Source of the DNA: UBA1547 sp964516285
GTDB lineage: Bacteria; Patescibacteriota; Saccharimonadia; Saccharimonadales; Saccharimonadaceae
Assembly (NCBI GenBank): GCA_964516285.1
Contig: CAZEWP010000001.1
Location: 1-64,000, forward strand
Direction of reading: 5' to 3'
DNA: 64,000 nucleotides
Shown: piece by piece, positions 1 through 8,296 of the stretch
Layout: each line of letters starts with the position of its first letter
Position numbering within the stretch: the first letter of the stretch is position 1
Notes under the pieces: generated by a model
The model's database searches: none
Told to the model about the DNA's origin: nothing
Seen by the model: only the letters and a program-made list of their open reading frames with translations
Translations under genes and position numbers: made by a program

Positions 1-1006
1 CATGAATAGTACAAGTCTGACCAGTTTTAAAGATCTGCTTGCTTTCCTCAGTTTGCAGTGTTCCTGGTGTAGTGGCTGGAGCGTTCACAACTTTTATAAA
101 GTCCTTGTGTTGACTGGCATTATAATCTGCATAAGAAATCAACCAAGCTTCTTTAGGGGCTGTGGTACATTCTACCTTATAATAACCCTGTTTAGCGCCA
201 CTTACAGAGAACATAATTTTACCAGTGTTAACAACGTTGCCACCACTGAAGACAGGGTTAACTATTGTAGCCTGGTTAAACCCTATTTTTTGTTCAGGAC
301 CAAAATCATAATCCCCTAATCTTCCAGAACTTCCGTTCTCATGAGCCACCACAACCCCTCTAGCCGCCACAATAGTTGGTTGGCTTGCTGATGAAACCGA
401 AGCAAGGCTCTTTGACGTGTAAATACCAGTTTTACTATCATAAAGAAAGTTTATTTGAGACTTTATATTTCCTTGTACGAGAAAAAATGTTGTTGGAGTG
501 ACAGTGTTAGCATCCATTATTAAATTAATTTTGGCCTCCCAGCTAGTAACACCTGGAGCAATATGAACATCTTCGTCGTACCATGCACCTTTAATTTTTA
601 GATTGGCAACATTTACTGCACCTAACACTGGCTTATCTTTAGTGAAGCTCTTTAAAACATTAGGTAGAATAAAAATACCAAGGAAAATAGCAGCGACCAC
701 ACCTAGACCAACGAACAAAAGACCTTGTTTGTTGATCTTCTTTTGATTTATTTTTTTAGAAGTAATTATTCTAGTAAGAGGTTTCTTAGTAACAGTCCGC
801 TTGACAACTGGTGTTTTAGCAATAGATTTTTTAGCCATAGCTTTTCTTGCCACTGGCTTAATAGTAGCTTTCCTAGTTGCTACTTTTTTAGCCATCACTT
901 TCTTAACAACTGGTTTTTTAGCTATTGTTTTGTAAGCTGTTTTTTTAACAGGCTTGCTAACCCGCTTAGTAGCGATTGTTTTTTTGGTGGTTGGTTTTTT
1001 GGGCAT
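1..1006 (-). CDS. Lys-rich single-pass membrane protein, 3' end cut by window edge
   Basis: The reading frame opens at an ATG (1004-1006) preceded by an AAGGGG Shine-Dalgarno and stays open to the window edge for 335 codons, so the C-terminus is missing. The first ~90 residues are extremely basic, with repeated K/A/T/V runs such as KKPVVKKVMAKK that recall histone H1-like tails. A hydrophobic segment follows (around residue 95-115, GLLFVGLGVVAAIFLGIFIL), then a non-basic domain, presumably extracellular. I do not recognise the domain. The cytoplasmic tail could bind nucleic acid or acidic polymers, which is inference only. It is tandem with, and downstream of, the ExoI gene. Confidence 0.75.
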   Translation of the reverse strand, partial: MPKKPTTKKTIATKRVSKPVKKTAYKTIAKKPVVKKVMAKKVATRKATIKPVARKAMAKKSIAKTPVVKRTVTKKPLTRIITSKKINQKKINKQGLLFVGLGVVAAIFLGIFILPNVLKSFTKDKPVLGAVNVANLKIKGAWYDEDVHIAPGVTSWEAKINLIMDANTVTPTTFFLVQGNIKSQINFLYDSKTGIYTSKSLASVSSASQPTIVAARGVVVAHENGSSGRLGDYDFGPEQKIGFNQATIVNPVFSGGNVVNTGKIMFSVSGAKQGYYKVECTTAPKEAWLISYADYNASQHKDFIKVVNAPATTPGTLQTEESKQIFKTGQTCTIH

Positions 1007-1088
1007 TTCCCCTTTTTCCCTTTGTTTTTATTTTTAATTTAGTATTATACATTTAGTATATGCATAAGCGTAATAAAAAAGCAAGCTT

Positions 1089-2495
1089 TTAATGTAAAAG
1101 TGATTCAGTCCAGAGTTGCAACTCTTCTAAGAGAAAGCTTTGTTGGTTCGTTAAATTTGGTTGTGAAGCGAGGGTTTGAAGTGATTTGAGATATTCTGGT
1201 AAGGTTTGTTCGAGTCTTTGTGACCTTAATTGACTCCATGTGGAAGCTTCTGTTTTAGTTAATGATTCTGGGTAGTGATGAGCTTTGTAAAAAAACAATA
1301 GTTGGTCGAGCCGTTCGTCGATAAATGTAGGTTGGAGATCAACCAATTGAGTGGCATCCATCCCAGATATTTTTTTGATGTATTTTTTGTCTATATCTGT
1401 AATAAAGCCTTCATATAATCTTTCCTCGGCATTATTTGACGAGGCGTGAGCGGGACGGTTTTCGTAAGCGGTTCGAATATTCTCGGCAAAGTCTGGTCGT
1501 TTTAATAATTTATTAAGATTATTTTTAATTTCTTGCTCGGTTAATTTTATTTTTTCCCAACCAGCTTGTTGCGATAAAACACTTAACGGCGCCACTGCTG
1601 GGGCGTGGTTATACTGAAACTCTTTGACGGGTAATTTTTTTCTTTCTTCAAAAGGAGTTTCTCGTTGCCCAAATAAGATTTCTTGAATCTCAGCTGGTTT
1701 TAAATCAAGATAGGGGGTGGGGTCATAACGCAAGTCATAAACCACTAGGTTATTGTTTGGTGCGGTTGTTAACGGAAAAGCAACTGTGGTTTTTAGAAAC
1801 TCACTATCTAGTCGTCCACTACTATAGACAAAGAGAACTTTGTGATCAAGATTGACTAATTCTTTAATGGGCTTTTTGTCGCGCATACTTAACAAATAGT
1901 TAAAAAGCTGGGGTTGTTTTTCGCGCACCAGTCTTGCCAGTCCGACTAAAGCTTCTACATCACTTAAAGCATCATGGGCTTGGCGTTGTAAAATCTTATT
2001 CTGTTGACTTAAAAGCTCTAAAGTATTAGTTGGTTCGCCCTCTTCCGTGAACGGCCATTCTATACCCTCTGGTCGTAAAGCTCGAGCCATCCGAACAACA
2101 TCCAATAAATCCCATTTTGATCGCCCAAGCGACCAACTCCACTCATAGGGATCATAAAAATTACGCCATAAAAGATTTTGGATAAATCGATCATCAAAAC
2201 GAATATTGTTATAGCCAACGATAATAGTGTCTGGCAAAAATATCTCAGTCATTAAAAGTTTAGCGAACTCTGGCTCGCTATAGCCTTCCTCGATGGTTTT
2301 TTGGGGTGTGATACCAGTGGTTAAAATAGCTTCTGGACTAGGCAAGATATCATCAGTTAACTTCACTAAAAGATTAAATTGCCGACCAGTTGGTTGGAGA
2401 TCAGTATCAGTTTCAACCCCAGCGAATTGCATAATCCGATCGGTGAGTGGGTTTAATCCACTAGTTTCTAGGTCGTAAAATAAAAACTTTTTCAC
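1089..2495 (-). CDS. sbcB: Exodeoxyribonuclease I (3'-5' ssDNA exonuclease)
   Basis: The 468-residue product is close to the usual length of the ExoI family (E. coli about 475). The N-terminus carries the DEDDh exonuclease motif FYDLETSGLNP (D8, E10), and a later HDALSDVEAL segment near residue 175 supplies the His and final Asp. The rest matches the layout of the ExoI SH3-like and C-terminal helical domains. The enzyme degrades single-stranded DNA 3'-5' in recombination and mismatch repair. It lies 13 bp downstream of the RCC1 pilin gene on the same strand and may be cotranscribed with it. Confidence 0.9.
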   Translation of the reverse strand: MKKFLFYDLETSGLNPLTDRIMQFAGVETDTDLQPTGRQFNLLVKLTDDILPSPEAILTTGITPQKTIEEGYSEPEFAKLLMTEIFLPDTIIVGYNNIRFDDRFIQNLLWRNFYDPYEWSWSLGRSKWDLLDVVRMARALRPEGIEWPFTEEGEPTNTLELLSQQNKILQRQAHDALSDVEALVGLARLVREKQPQLFNYLLSMRDKKPIKELVNLDHKVLFVYSSGRLDSEFLKTTVAFPLTTAPNNNLVVYDLRYDPTPYLDLKPAEIQEILFGQRETPFEERKKLPVKEFQYNHAPAVAPLSVLSQQAGWEKIKLTEQEIKNNLNKLLKRPDFAENIRTAYENRPAHASSNNAEERLYEGFITDIDKKYIKKISGMDATQLVDLQPTFIDERLDQLLFFYKAHHYPESLTKTEASTWSQLRSQRLEQTLPEYLKSLQTLASQPNLTNQQSFLLEELQLWTESLLH

Positions 2496-2508
2496 CTTAA
2501 ATTATTTC

Positions 2509-4047
2509 CTAGTTTATAGGATCTTTAATTTTAATAGGCAAAAGACTCTCATTGGTCGTCCCATCGCCTAGCTCACCATAAACATTCCGTCCCCAACAAT
2601 AAATATCACCATCAGCAATCGCGCAAGTATGATTCATCCCAGCCGAAATTCCACTAACCACTTTATTAGCAATCTCACCTTGAACAGCCACAGGTGATTG
2701 GCTAATAGTTTTTGTGTTATTACCTAATTGACCATAATTATTATATCCCCAGCAATAGGCTTTGTTGTTAAGGCTAATGGCACAGGTATAACGATTCCCG
2801 GTCGATATGTCTTTAACTTGGTCACTATTGCTTTCATCCTTAAGGCTAATCTGGCGAATTCCACCCACTGAAACCCCATTGCCTAATTGACCATAATCAT
2901 TAGATCCCCAACAATAGGCTTTGTTGTCTTGGCCAATCGCACAACTATGTGGGCCTTGGTCTGTAAAAGAAAGAACTAAGCGTCGTAATTCTACTTCCGC
3001 TAGCAGACTATCGTTGGCCAAGGTGGGCAGTTTAACAATGCCTTTCTCATCATTAGTTTTAAACCCAAACGGCTGATAGCCACTATTATACCCCCAACAA
3101 TAGAACTCTCTATCAACAGTTAAGGCGCAACTATAGTAACTACCTGCTAAAACACTATCTATATTTTTCATGGCTAAATCACCCTGCACCGCATGAGGTT
3201 TAAATAGGTTACCAACAACACCAGTACCAGCTTGATGGTTGCTATTATCCCCCCAACAATAGGCTTTGTTATCGGAAGCAACTGCGCAGGTGGACCTATT
3301 GCTAGCTGAAATCTGCTTAATAGTTTTATCATATAAAACATCTTCTGGTGTGGTAGCTTTAACTTTAACTGGCAGTCTTTTTTCTTGATATGTCCCGTCA
3401 CCAACCTCCCCCCAGTTATTCCAGCCCCAACAGTAAGCTTGACCGTCTGAGGTTAGGGCGCAGACATGAAACCTACCAGTAGTGACTAACTTAACCCTTT
3501 TGTTTGCTAAATCACCTTTTATAGCTGTCGGATTAAATATCTTCGTTTCTGCACTTCCAACTCCCACTTCGCCATAGCCATTATATCCCCAACAATAAAC
3601 CTTATCGTCATAATAGATACCACAAGAATAATTACCGCCAACACTGACTTGCTTCCAAGCCATTGGAGTTTTAGTGATTTTCCCATCTTGATCGATTTCA
3701 TCAATAACTTTTTTCTTATCATCTTTAATACCAAACCTAAAACCATCATCATCAGGAATATAAAGGGGACCTTGCTGACCTTCTAGGCAAATATTATCAA
3801 TTCCAACGGGTTTAGAACAATCAACTGTTTTGGGATATTGACCATAAATAGTTCGATGGGCTTCTAGTTGTTTTTGAGTATTTCTTAGTTTCGTTTCCTT
3901 AGCAATTTCTTTTGCTCTATCATTCATACCTAGATAGGCCACTACCCCAATAGAGACCAAAACACTGATGATAACTAAAACAATCACAAGTTCGACAATT
4001 GTGAACCCACTAATTTTATTTTTGGATTGGCTAGAAACGATACCCAT
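2509..4047 (-). CDS. Type IV pilin-like protein with C-terminal RCC1 seven-repeat propeller
   Basis: The product has 512 residues. The N-terminus is a class III signal: a short basic leader, the G14/F15 cleavage site, Glu at mature position 5, and a hydrophobic helix (FTIVELVIVLVIISVLVSIG). After a pilin-like helix to about residue 110, the remaining ~380 residues are seven RCC1-type repeats, each ending in a YCWG motif (for example YCWGYNGYGEVG, YCWGSNDYGQLGNG). Every repeat carries a second Cys about a dozen residues before YCWG, giving seven Cys pairs that could form intra-blade disulfides. RCC1/BLIP-II propellers bind proteins, so I infer a pilus-tip or surface adhesin. It could instead be a minor pilin with another role. 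Confidence 0.85.
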   Translation of the reverse strand: MGIVSSQSKNKISGFTIVELVIVLVIISVLVSIGVVAYLGMNDRAKEIAKETKLRNTQKQLEAHRTIYGQYPKTVDCSKPVGIDNICLEGQQGPLYIPDDDGFRFGIKDDKKKVIDEIDQDGKITKTPMAWKQVSVGGNYSCGIYYDDKVYCWGYNGYGEVGVGSAETKIFNPTAIKGDLANKRVKLVTTGRFHVCALTSDGQAYCWGWNNWGEVGDGTYQEKRLPVKVKATTPEDVLYDKTIKQISASNRSTCAVASDNKAYCWGDNSNHQAGTGVVGNLFKPHAVQGDLAMKNIDSVLAGSYYSCALTVDREFYCWGYNSGYQPFGFKTNDEKGIVKLPTLANDSLLAEVELRRLVLSFTDQGPHSCAIGQDNKAYCWGSNDYGQLGNGVSVGGIRQISLKDESNSDQVKDISTGNRYTCAISLNNKAYCWGYNNYGQLGNNTKTISQSPVAVQGEIANKVVSGISAGMNHTCAIADGDIYCWGRNVYGELGDGTTNESLLPIKIKDPIN

Positions 4048-4094
4048 AATTATCTGCTTATTATTATAGCATCTTTTAAAAAGACTACTAATTA

Positions 4095-5388
4095 CTATTG
4101 TTCTAGTAGAGTAAACTGGTTATCACCAATCTGAATTAAACTATCGCCGGTAGCACCTTGTCTAGATAACTCTCTTGCAATACCCATTTTTTTCATAATA
4201 TCTCGCAAGCGATTAAGACTGTCATAGTTAGCATAATCTGTCCGCCTGGCAAATTTTTCAATTTTATGGCCCGTCACCTTAAATTCACTTGGTGTTTTGT
4301 TGGTTACCCTTACAACCCGCCAAGCTTGGTATTGCTCATCACTAGAAAGTGTAATAGTAACTTTATTATTAGCTTGGTCAGTTGATTCAACTATTACTTG
4401 ACGATTTTCAACAACTTGTTTATATAATTCTCTTAAAAGCTCTTTAATTCCAAGATGGGCGCTGGATGAAATTACAAAAATTGGACTTTTTGAAACTTTC
4501 TTTAAAGACGCTTTTTGCATTTCAATAATTTCGCTGTCTAAACCTTCAGTTTTTGTGATAGCGATTATTTCTTGACGATCAGCTAAAACTGGCGAATACT
4601 TCTCTAGTTCTTGGCGAATTGTTAAATAATCTTTGGTAATATCGTTTGAATAAGCGTCAATTAGATGAAGTAAAACTGAGNNNNNNNNNNCGTTCAACAT
4701 GACGCAAAAAAGCATGCCCCAACCCTTTGCCTTCACTCGCCCCTTCAATCAACCCGGGAATATCGGCGATTAAAAAACTATGATCATCAATTTTAGCAAC
4801 TCCTAAATTCGGTACTAAAGTTGTAAAAGCATAGTCAGCAATTTCTGGCCGAGCGTTACTAACCACCGACAAAAAGGTTGATTTACCGGCGTTTGGTAAA
4901 CCAATTAAGCCAACATCAGCTAATAGCTTCAGCTCTAGCTCCGCCTCAAAAGACTCCCCAGCTTCACCTTTTTCCGCAATCCGAGGGGTTTGACGAACTG
5001 AACTTTTAAAATGAGCGTTGCCGTTACCACCATCGCCACCTTTAGCAATGACAACAGACTGATCTAGCTCGGTTAAGTCAGCGATAACTTGTTTGTCACG
5101 CCGAACGATTGTCCCCAGTGGGACCTTAACAATGGTTGGTTCACCCGAAGCTCCAGTCCGATTAGCTTTGGCACCACTTTGTCCATCTTGAGCTTTAATT
5201 TCTGGTTGATAACGAAAATCTAATAAAGTATTTAAGCCAGAATCAGCCATAAAAATAATATCACCACCTTTGCCACCATTACCGCCATCCGGACCACCTT
5301 TTGGCACATAAATTTCTCGGCGAAAACTAACCACCCCATCACCGCCTTTACCGGCGGTAACTAAAACCTTAGCAACATCTACAAACAT
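4095..5388 (-). CDS. obg: Obg family GTPase, interrupted by a 10-N scaffold gap
   Basis: Obg is a ribosome-associated GTPase acting in 50S assembly and stress control. The Gly-rich Obg fold fills residues 1-155 (MFVDVAKVLVTAGKGGDG...). The G domain follows, with the P-loop GLPNAGKSTFLS, TTLVPNLG and DIPGLIEGA. After the gap come a TKTEGLD segment at the NKxD position and a C-terminal OCT-like domain. The run of N at 4681-4690 breaks the frame: the left and right parts are in different frames only because the pad length is arbitrary. By family comparison (HIERT-R-VLLH in relatives) about 3 nt are missing, giving about 428 aa. The start has a TAAAAT box 6 nt upstream and no Shine-Dalgarno. Confidence 0.93.
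4681..4690. other. Assembly gap (10 N) inside obg
   Basis: There are ten N characters between the codons for HVE-R and SVLLHLID. The reading frame is restored if the real gap is a multiple of 3, most likely 3 nt for one extra residue, rather than 10. Confidence 0.95.
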
Positions 5389-5394
5389 AGCTCT

Positions 5395-5400
5395 ATTTTA
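5395..5400 (-). promoter_or_regulatory. -10 box of obg, probable leaderless start
   Basis: TAAAAT on the minus strand lies exactly 6 nt before the obg ATG, so transcription would begin at or next to the start codon. No Shine-Dalgarno is present. Confidence 0.55.
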
Positions 5401-5420
5401 ACACATCACTGGTTACTAAA

Positions 5421-6611
5421 TTAGTGAATATAGCGATAATTACCAACACTAGAAGCCGGAATGGTTCGTAACACCACCCTATAAGTCCCATTATTGTTCA
5501 TCTCGCTAATCACAATTGAGCCATCATCATTAATTGACTCTACCACTGCCACGTGGCCAGCACTCTCAGCCACGGCTCCAACCGCTGGTTGATTGTTAAC
5601 AACTCCTCCCATGCTTTGCATACGATAACCCCATTCACCGCCATTACCAAGAAAACCAGCAGGAATTGGCTTACCCATAGCATAACGACGCTCCCAAGCC
5701 CACCAAGTACATTGACCAGTATACATTCTATTTCCAGAAGTGTTTGAATACAAACTACTAACATGAGGGATGTAACTCCGAACTGTTTCATTAAAATCCC
5801 AAGACCCACCACCTAAAACTGTGATGTCACCACCTTGATAGCCGTAATAATACTGATAGCGGATATAGTCAATGTAACCTGGCCGTTCGTTTTCTGGCAT
5901 AGTGGCGTCAGGCATAACCAACTGTTGACCAACGACTAAGCTGTCATTGACAAGGTCGTTATAAAGCACTAATCGGTCGCGGTCTACTCGGTACTTATCG
6001 GCCAAGCTGTCGATCGTATCGCCAACTTTGACGGTATAAATAACCCCATTGGTTGGTAGAATTTGTAAAGTCTGGCCAGCGTAAAGTCGATTTGAAACTA
6101 GATTATTAGCCCAAATAATTGTGTCTTTAGTTAAATTAAACTTACTGGCTATCGTATCGATGGTGTCACCCGTTTCGACAACATAACTAATAACAGCTCG
6201 ACCATCAACGGTTGAGCCAACTGTTAGCTGTTTGGTGCTGTTAAATTGAGCAAACTCATTAGCTATCTTAGTTGAGACCGCCAAGTTAGCCACGCTAGTT
6301 GCCACCGGCAATTTGGCGGCCAAGGCCAACTTAGAGGCAACATCCACCGCTACCACATCATCAACTGAGACTACTTTTTCAGTGGGTAGTTGACTAATAT
6401 GACGATTAATAATTTCTTCTGGATTATCTGGTTTTTGAAAATTAGCAATTAAAACCACTAAAACCAAAACAAATATCCCAGCGTAAATGGCTAGGTTAGA
6501 AAAATTAACTTGCAAAAACTTACTTCGGCGGGCAGATGAAACAGGAGTATTAACTAACTTAATAATCCGTTTTGGCTCCCCAACCCTTGTAATTTTAGTT
6601 TTAATTGTCAT
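5421..6611 (-). CDS. Membrane-anchored LysM-LysM-CHAP peptidoglycan hydrolase
   Basis: The 396-residue product has a basic cytoplasmic N-terminus and one transmembrane segment (about 35-58). A linker is followed by two LysM modules (YVVETGDTIDTIASKFNL... and IYTVKVGDTIDSLADKYRV..., about 145-237) and a C-terminal CHAP domain (about 290-396). The CHAP has the catalytic Cys in GQCTWWAWERR and the His in SAGHVAVVE. LysM modules bind peptidoglycan, and CHAP domains are amidases or endopeptidases that cut it. The gene lies between mltG and obg and is preceded by about 200 nt of highly structured leader, so its expression may be RNA-controlled. The exact bond cleaved cannot be read from sequence. 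Confidence 0.88.
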   Translation of the reverse strand: MTIKTKITRVGEPKRIIKLVNTPVSSARRSKFLQVNFSNLAIYAGIFVLVLVVLIANFQKPDNPEEIINRHISQLPTEKVVSVDDVVAVDVASKLALAAKLPVATSVANLAVSTKIANEFAQFNSTKQLTVGSTVDGRAVISYVVETGDTIDTIASKFNLTKDTIIWANNLVSNRLYAGQTLQILPTNGVIYTVKVGDTIDSLADKYRVDRDRLVLYNDLVNDSLVVGQQLVMPDATMPENERPGYIDYIRYQYYYGYQGGDITVLGGGSWDFNETVRSYIPHVSSLYSNTSGNRMYTGQCTWWAWERRYAMGKPIPAGFLGNGGEWGYRMQSMGGVVNNQPAVGAVAESAGHVAVVESINDDGSIVISEMNNNGTYRVVLRTIPASSVGNYRYIH

Positions 6612-6816
6612 TCTCCGGTCAGTTATTACTAACTAACTTTACCTTTGGTCTTTCTTCTCGCATTAGAACAGAGATCTATCGACTGATCTCGTGCGACCAA
6701 TTCGGTAAAGCTCAACGGTGTTTTAGTGGCCACCCTAATTCAGATTAAGTTCACTAAGGCACCTATTGCGCTACTCGTTATTTTAGGCAAAAAGCCCCAA
6801 AAAGTCAACTTTTAAG
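6612..6816 (-). promoter_or_regulatory. Structured 5' leader, candidate cis-regulatory RNA
   Basis: Read on the minus strand, this gene-free segment before the LysM-CHAP gene folds into two compound arms. Arm 1 pairs 6760-6763 with 6717-6720, 6752-6757 with 6723-6728 (TTAGTG/CACTAA), and 6744-6749 with 6734-6739. Arm 2 pairs 6704-6710 with 6637-6643 (CTTTACC/GGTAAAG), 6695-6699 with 6646-6650, 6692-6696 with 6658-6662 (sharing two bases with the previous helix), and 6685-6690 with 6671-6676 (GAGATC/GATCTC). Wall hydrolase genes are often controlled by c-di-AMP riboswitches, but I do not see the conserved ydaO blocks, so no ligand is named. Confidence 0.5.
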
Positions 6817-7890
6817 CTAGTAACTAGCGCATTTTACGAGGCAATATTTTTTAACATTATTATTATGTTCTATCTCAGTTCTGGCAAAATAAGTGATATC
6901 ATCATCACCACTGACAAAGAATAAATCATCCCCCTCAGCTGGCTCAGCCACCGCTTTTAAAGCTCGTAGCCCCGGCACCGCAATCGGACCAGGTGGCAAG
7001 CCAGCATAGCGCCTGGTGTTGTAAGGCGAGTCAAGATTGACATCTCGCGCCACACCCAATTTATCGGCTATATACTGATAAGTAACATCTGAACCTAAAT
7101 TCATCCCCAGCTCTAACCTCTTGTAAAAAACTTGAGCAATTCGAGCATGGTCTTGTGTTCCACCTGCCTCCTTTTCAACAATTGAAGCTAATGTAATCGC
7201 TTGATATAAGTTTAATCCTCGTTGTTTAAACTTTTCTATTAGATTATTAGTTTGTAATGTCTTATAAAACTCTTGAAAGGTGGTCATTAAAATATCTTCA
7301 ACAGAAACCCCATAGTTAAAATAATAAGTTTCTCCAAAAACATAACCCTCCAGATTAGCACTCTCTGGAGAGCTTTCAAATAAAGGGTGTTGGTATTTTT
7401 TAGCCAAAGCTTGGGTAACAACTACCTCTGAAAAACCAGCTTTCCTTAAGGCGGTTGAGACATCAAGCTTCTTAGCTGATTCTAAGGTAGTATGATCAGT
7501 TAAAGTTGCTCCTGGATAAAAAGTAACCTTAATAGTTTGCACCGACCCCTCGATAATTTTTTTAATAATTTCAGGGGTAGAACTACCAGCCGATAATTCA
7601 TAACGACCAGCTTTTAGGCTCTTTTGTTGATGAAACAATCTTAAATAAATTCGAAAAGCCTTAGCACTCCGAATAATTTTCTTATTTTGTAAAAACTCGG
7701 CAATCTGGCGAGGCGATTGACCAAGATTAATATCTATGACTACCGGTTTTAACTCTTTAGCTAACGGTCGGAGACCTTGTTGGTAGCAAAGATAACCTGA
7801 ACTTAACCCACCTAGAATAAAGCTTATTAATAATAAACCACTTCGCCAAAGCCATCGGCAAGGAGAAGCTTTAAGCTCTTTAATCTTCAT
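6817..7890 (-). CDS. mltG: MltG-type endolytic murein transglycosylase
   Basis: The product has 357 residues with one N-terminal transmembrane helix (LLLISFILGGLSSGYLCY, about 15-35). Next come a LysM-like region and the YceG/MltG catalytic domain with the glutamate motif LASIVEKEAG, then the conserved SDVTYQYIA and PGPIAVPGLRAL segments. MltG cleaves nascent glycan strands and sets their length. It overlaps the upstream yqgF gene by 11 bp, which indicates an operon. Length is typical for the family. Confidence 0.92.
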   Translation of the reverse strand: MKIKELKASPCRWLWRSGLLLISFILGGLSSGYLCYQQGLRPLAKELKPVVIDINLGQSPRQIAEFLQNKKIIRSAKAFRIYLRLFHQQKSLKAGRYELSAGSSTPEIIKKIIEGSVQTIKVTFYPGATLTDHTTLESAKKLDVSTALRKAGFSEVVVTQALAKKYQHPLFESSPESANLEGYVFGETYYFNYGVSVEDILMTTFQEFYKTLQTNNLIEKFKQRGLNLYQAITLASIVEKEAGGTQDHARIAQVFYKRLELGMNLGSDVTYQYIADKLGVARDVNLDSPYNTRRYAGLPPGPIAVPGLRALKAVAEPAEGDDLFFVSGDDDITYFARTEIEHNNNVKKYCLVKCASY

Positions 7891-8296
7891 CTACCTTTAA
7901 CCGATCTAAATAGTCTTGCAAAATAAGCTTAGCTGCCCAGGCATCAATGTCGCCTTTAGTGTAGGGTTTTTTGTGACTTTTTAGTTGTTGCTCAGCTAAG
8001 ACGCTAGTTAAAGATTCATCCTGAAAAACAAGTTGGCAATCCAAACCATCTAAGCGTTTGGCAAAATCTTCAACCAAACTAGTCTGCTTAGTTGTCTCAC
8101 CAGCTTGGTTGCGCGGATAACCAATCACTATTTTTTTAATGGCTTGTTCATTAATAATTTTTTGCAAAACTTCAATCTCGTCACCATCAACCAAAATAGT
8201 TGTGGCTGGAATAGCTAACCTAACAACCGAATCACCAACCGCCACGCCAATCCGACGCTCGCCAACATCCAAGCCTAGTATTTTAGAAGTGCTCAT
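7880..8296 (-). CDS. yqgF: YqgF/RuvX-like RNase H-fold nuclease
   Basis: The 138-residue product carries the YqgF signature blocks: LGLDVGERRIGVAVGDS at the N-terminus, VIGYPRNQAGETT, VFQDESLTS and a C-terminal DAWAAKLILQDYLD. The spaced acidic residues form the RNase H-like active site. Family members are proposed Holliday junction resolvases or 16S rRNA 5'-end processing nucleases. The start overlaps the stop of the upstream membrane protein gene by 4 bp (ATGA), so translational coupling is likely. Confidence 0.88.
   Translation of the reverse strand: MSTSKILGLDVGERRIGVAVGDSVVRLAIPATTILVDGDEIEVLQKIINEQAIKKIVIGYPRNQAGETTKQTSLVEDFAKRLDGLDCQLVFQDESLTSVLAEQQLKSHKKPYTKGDIDAWAAKLILQDYLDRLKVDED

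Noticed and set aside
2..1042. Plus-strand frames at 2-319 and 725-1042
   Set aside because: They run antisense to a long open minus-strand gene with a proper start, Shine-Dalgarno and membrane helix. The apparent Phe/Ser-rich product is a mirror of the Lys-rich tail.
6612..6816. ydaO/yuaA c-di-AMP riboswitch
   Set aside because: The gene context fits, but the conserved sequence blocks of that class were not found by eye, so the element is left unnamed.
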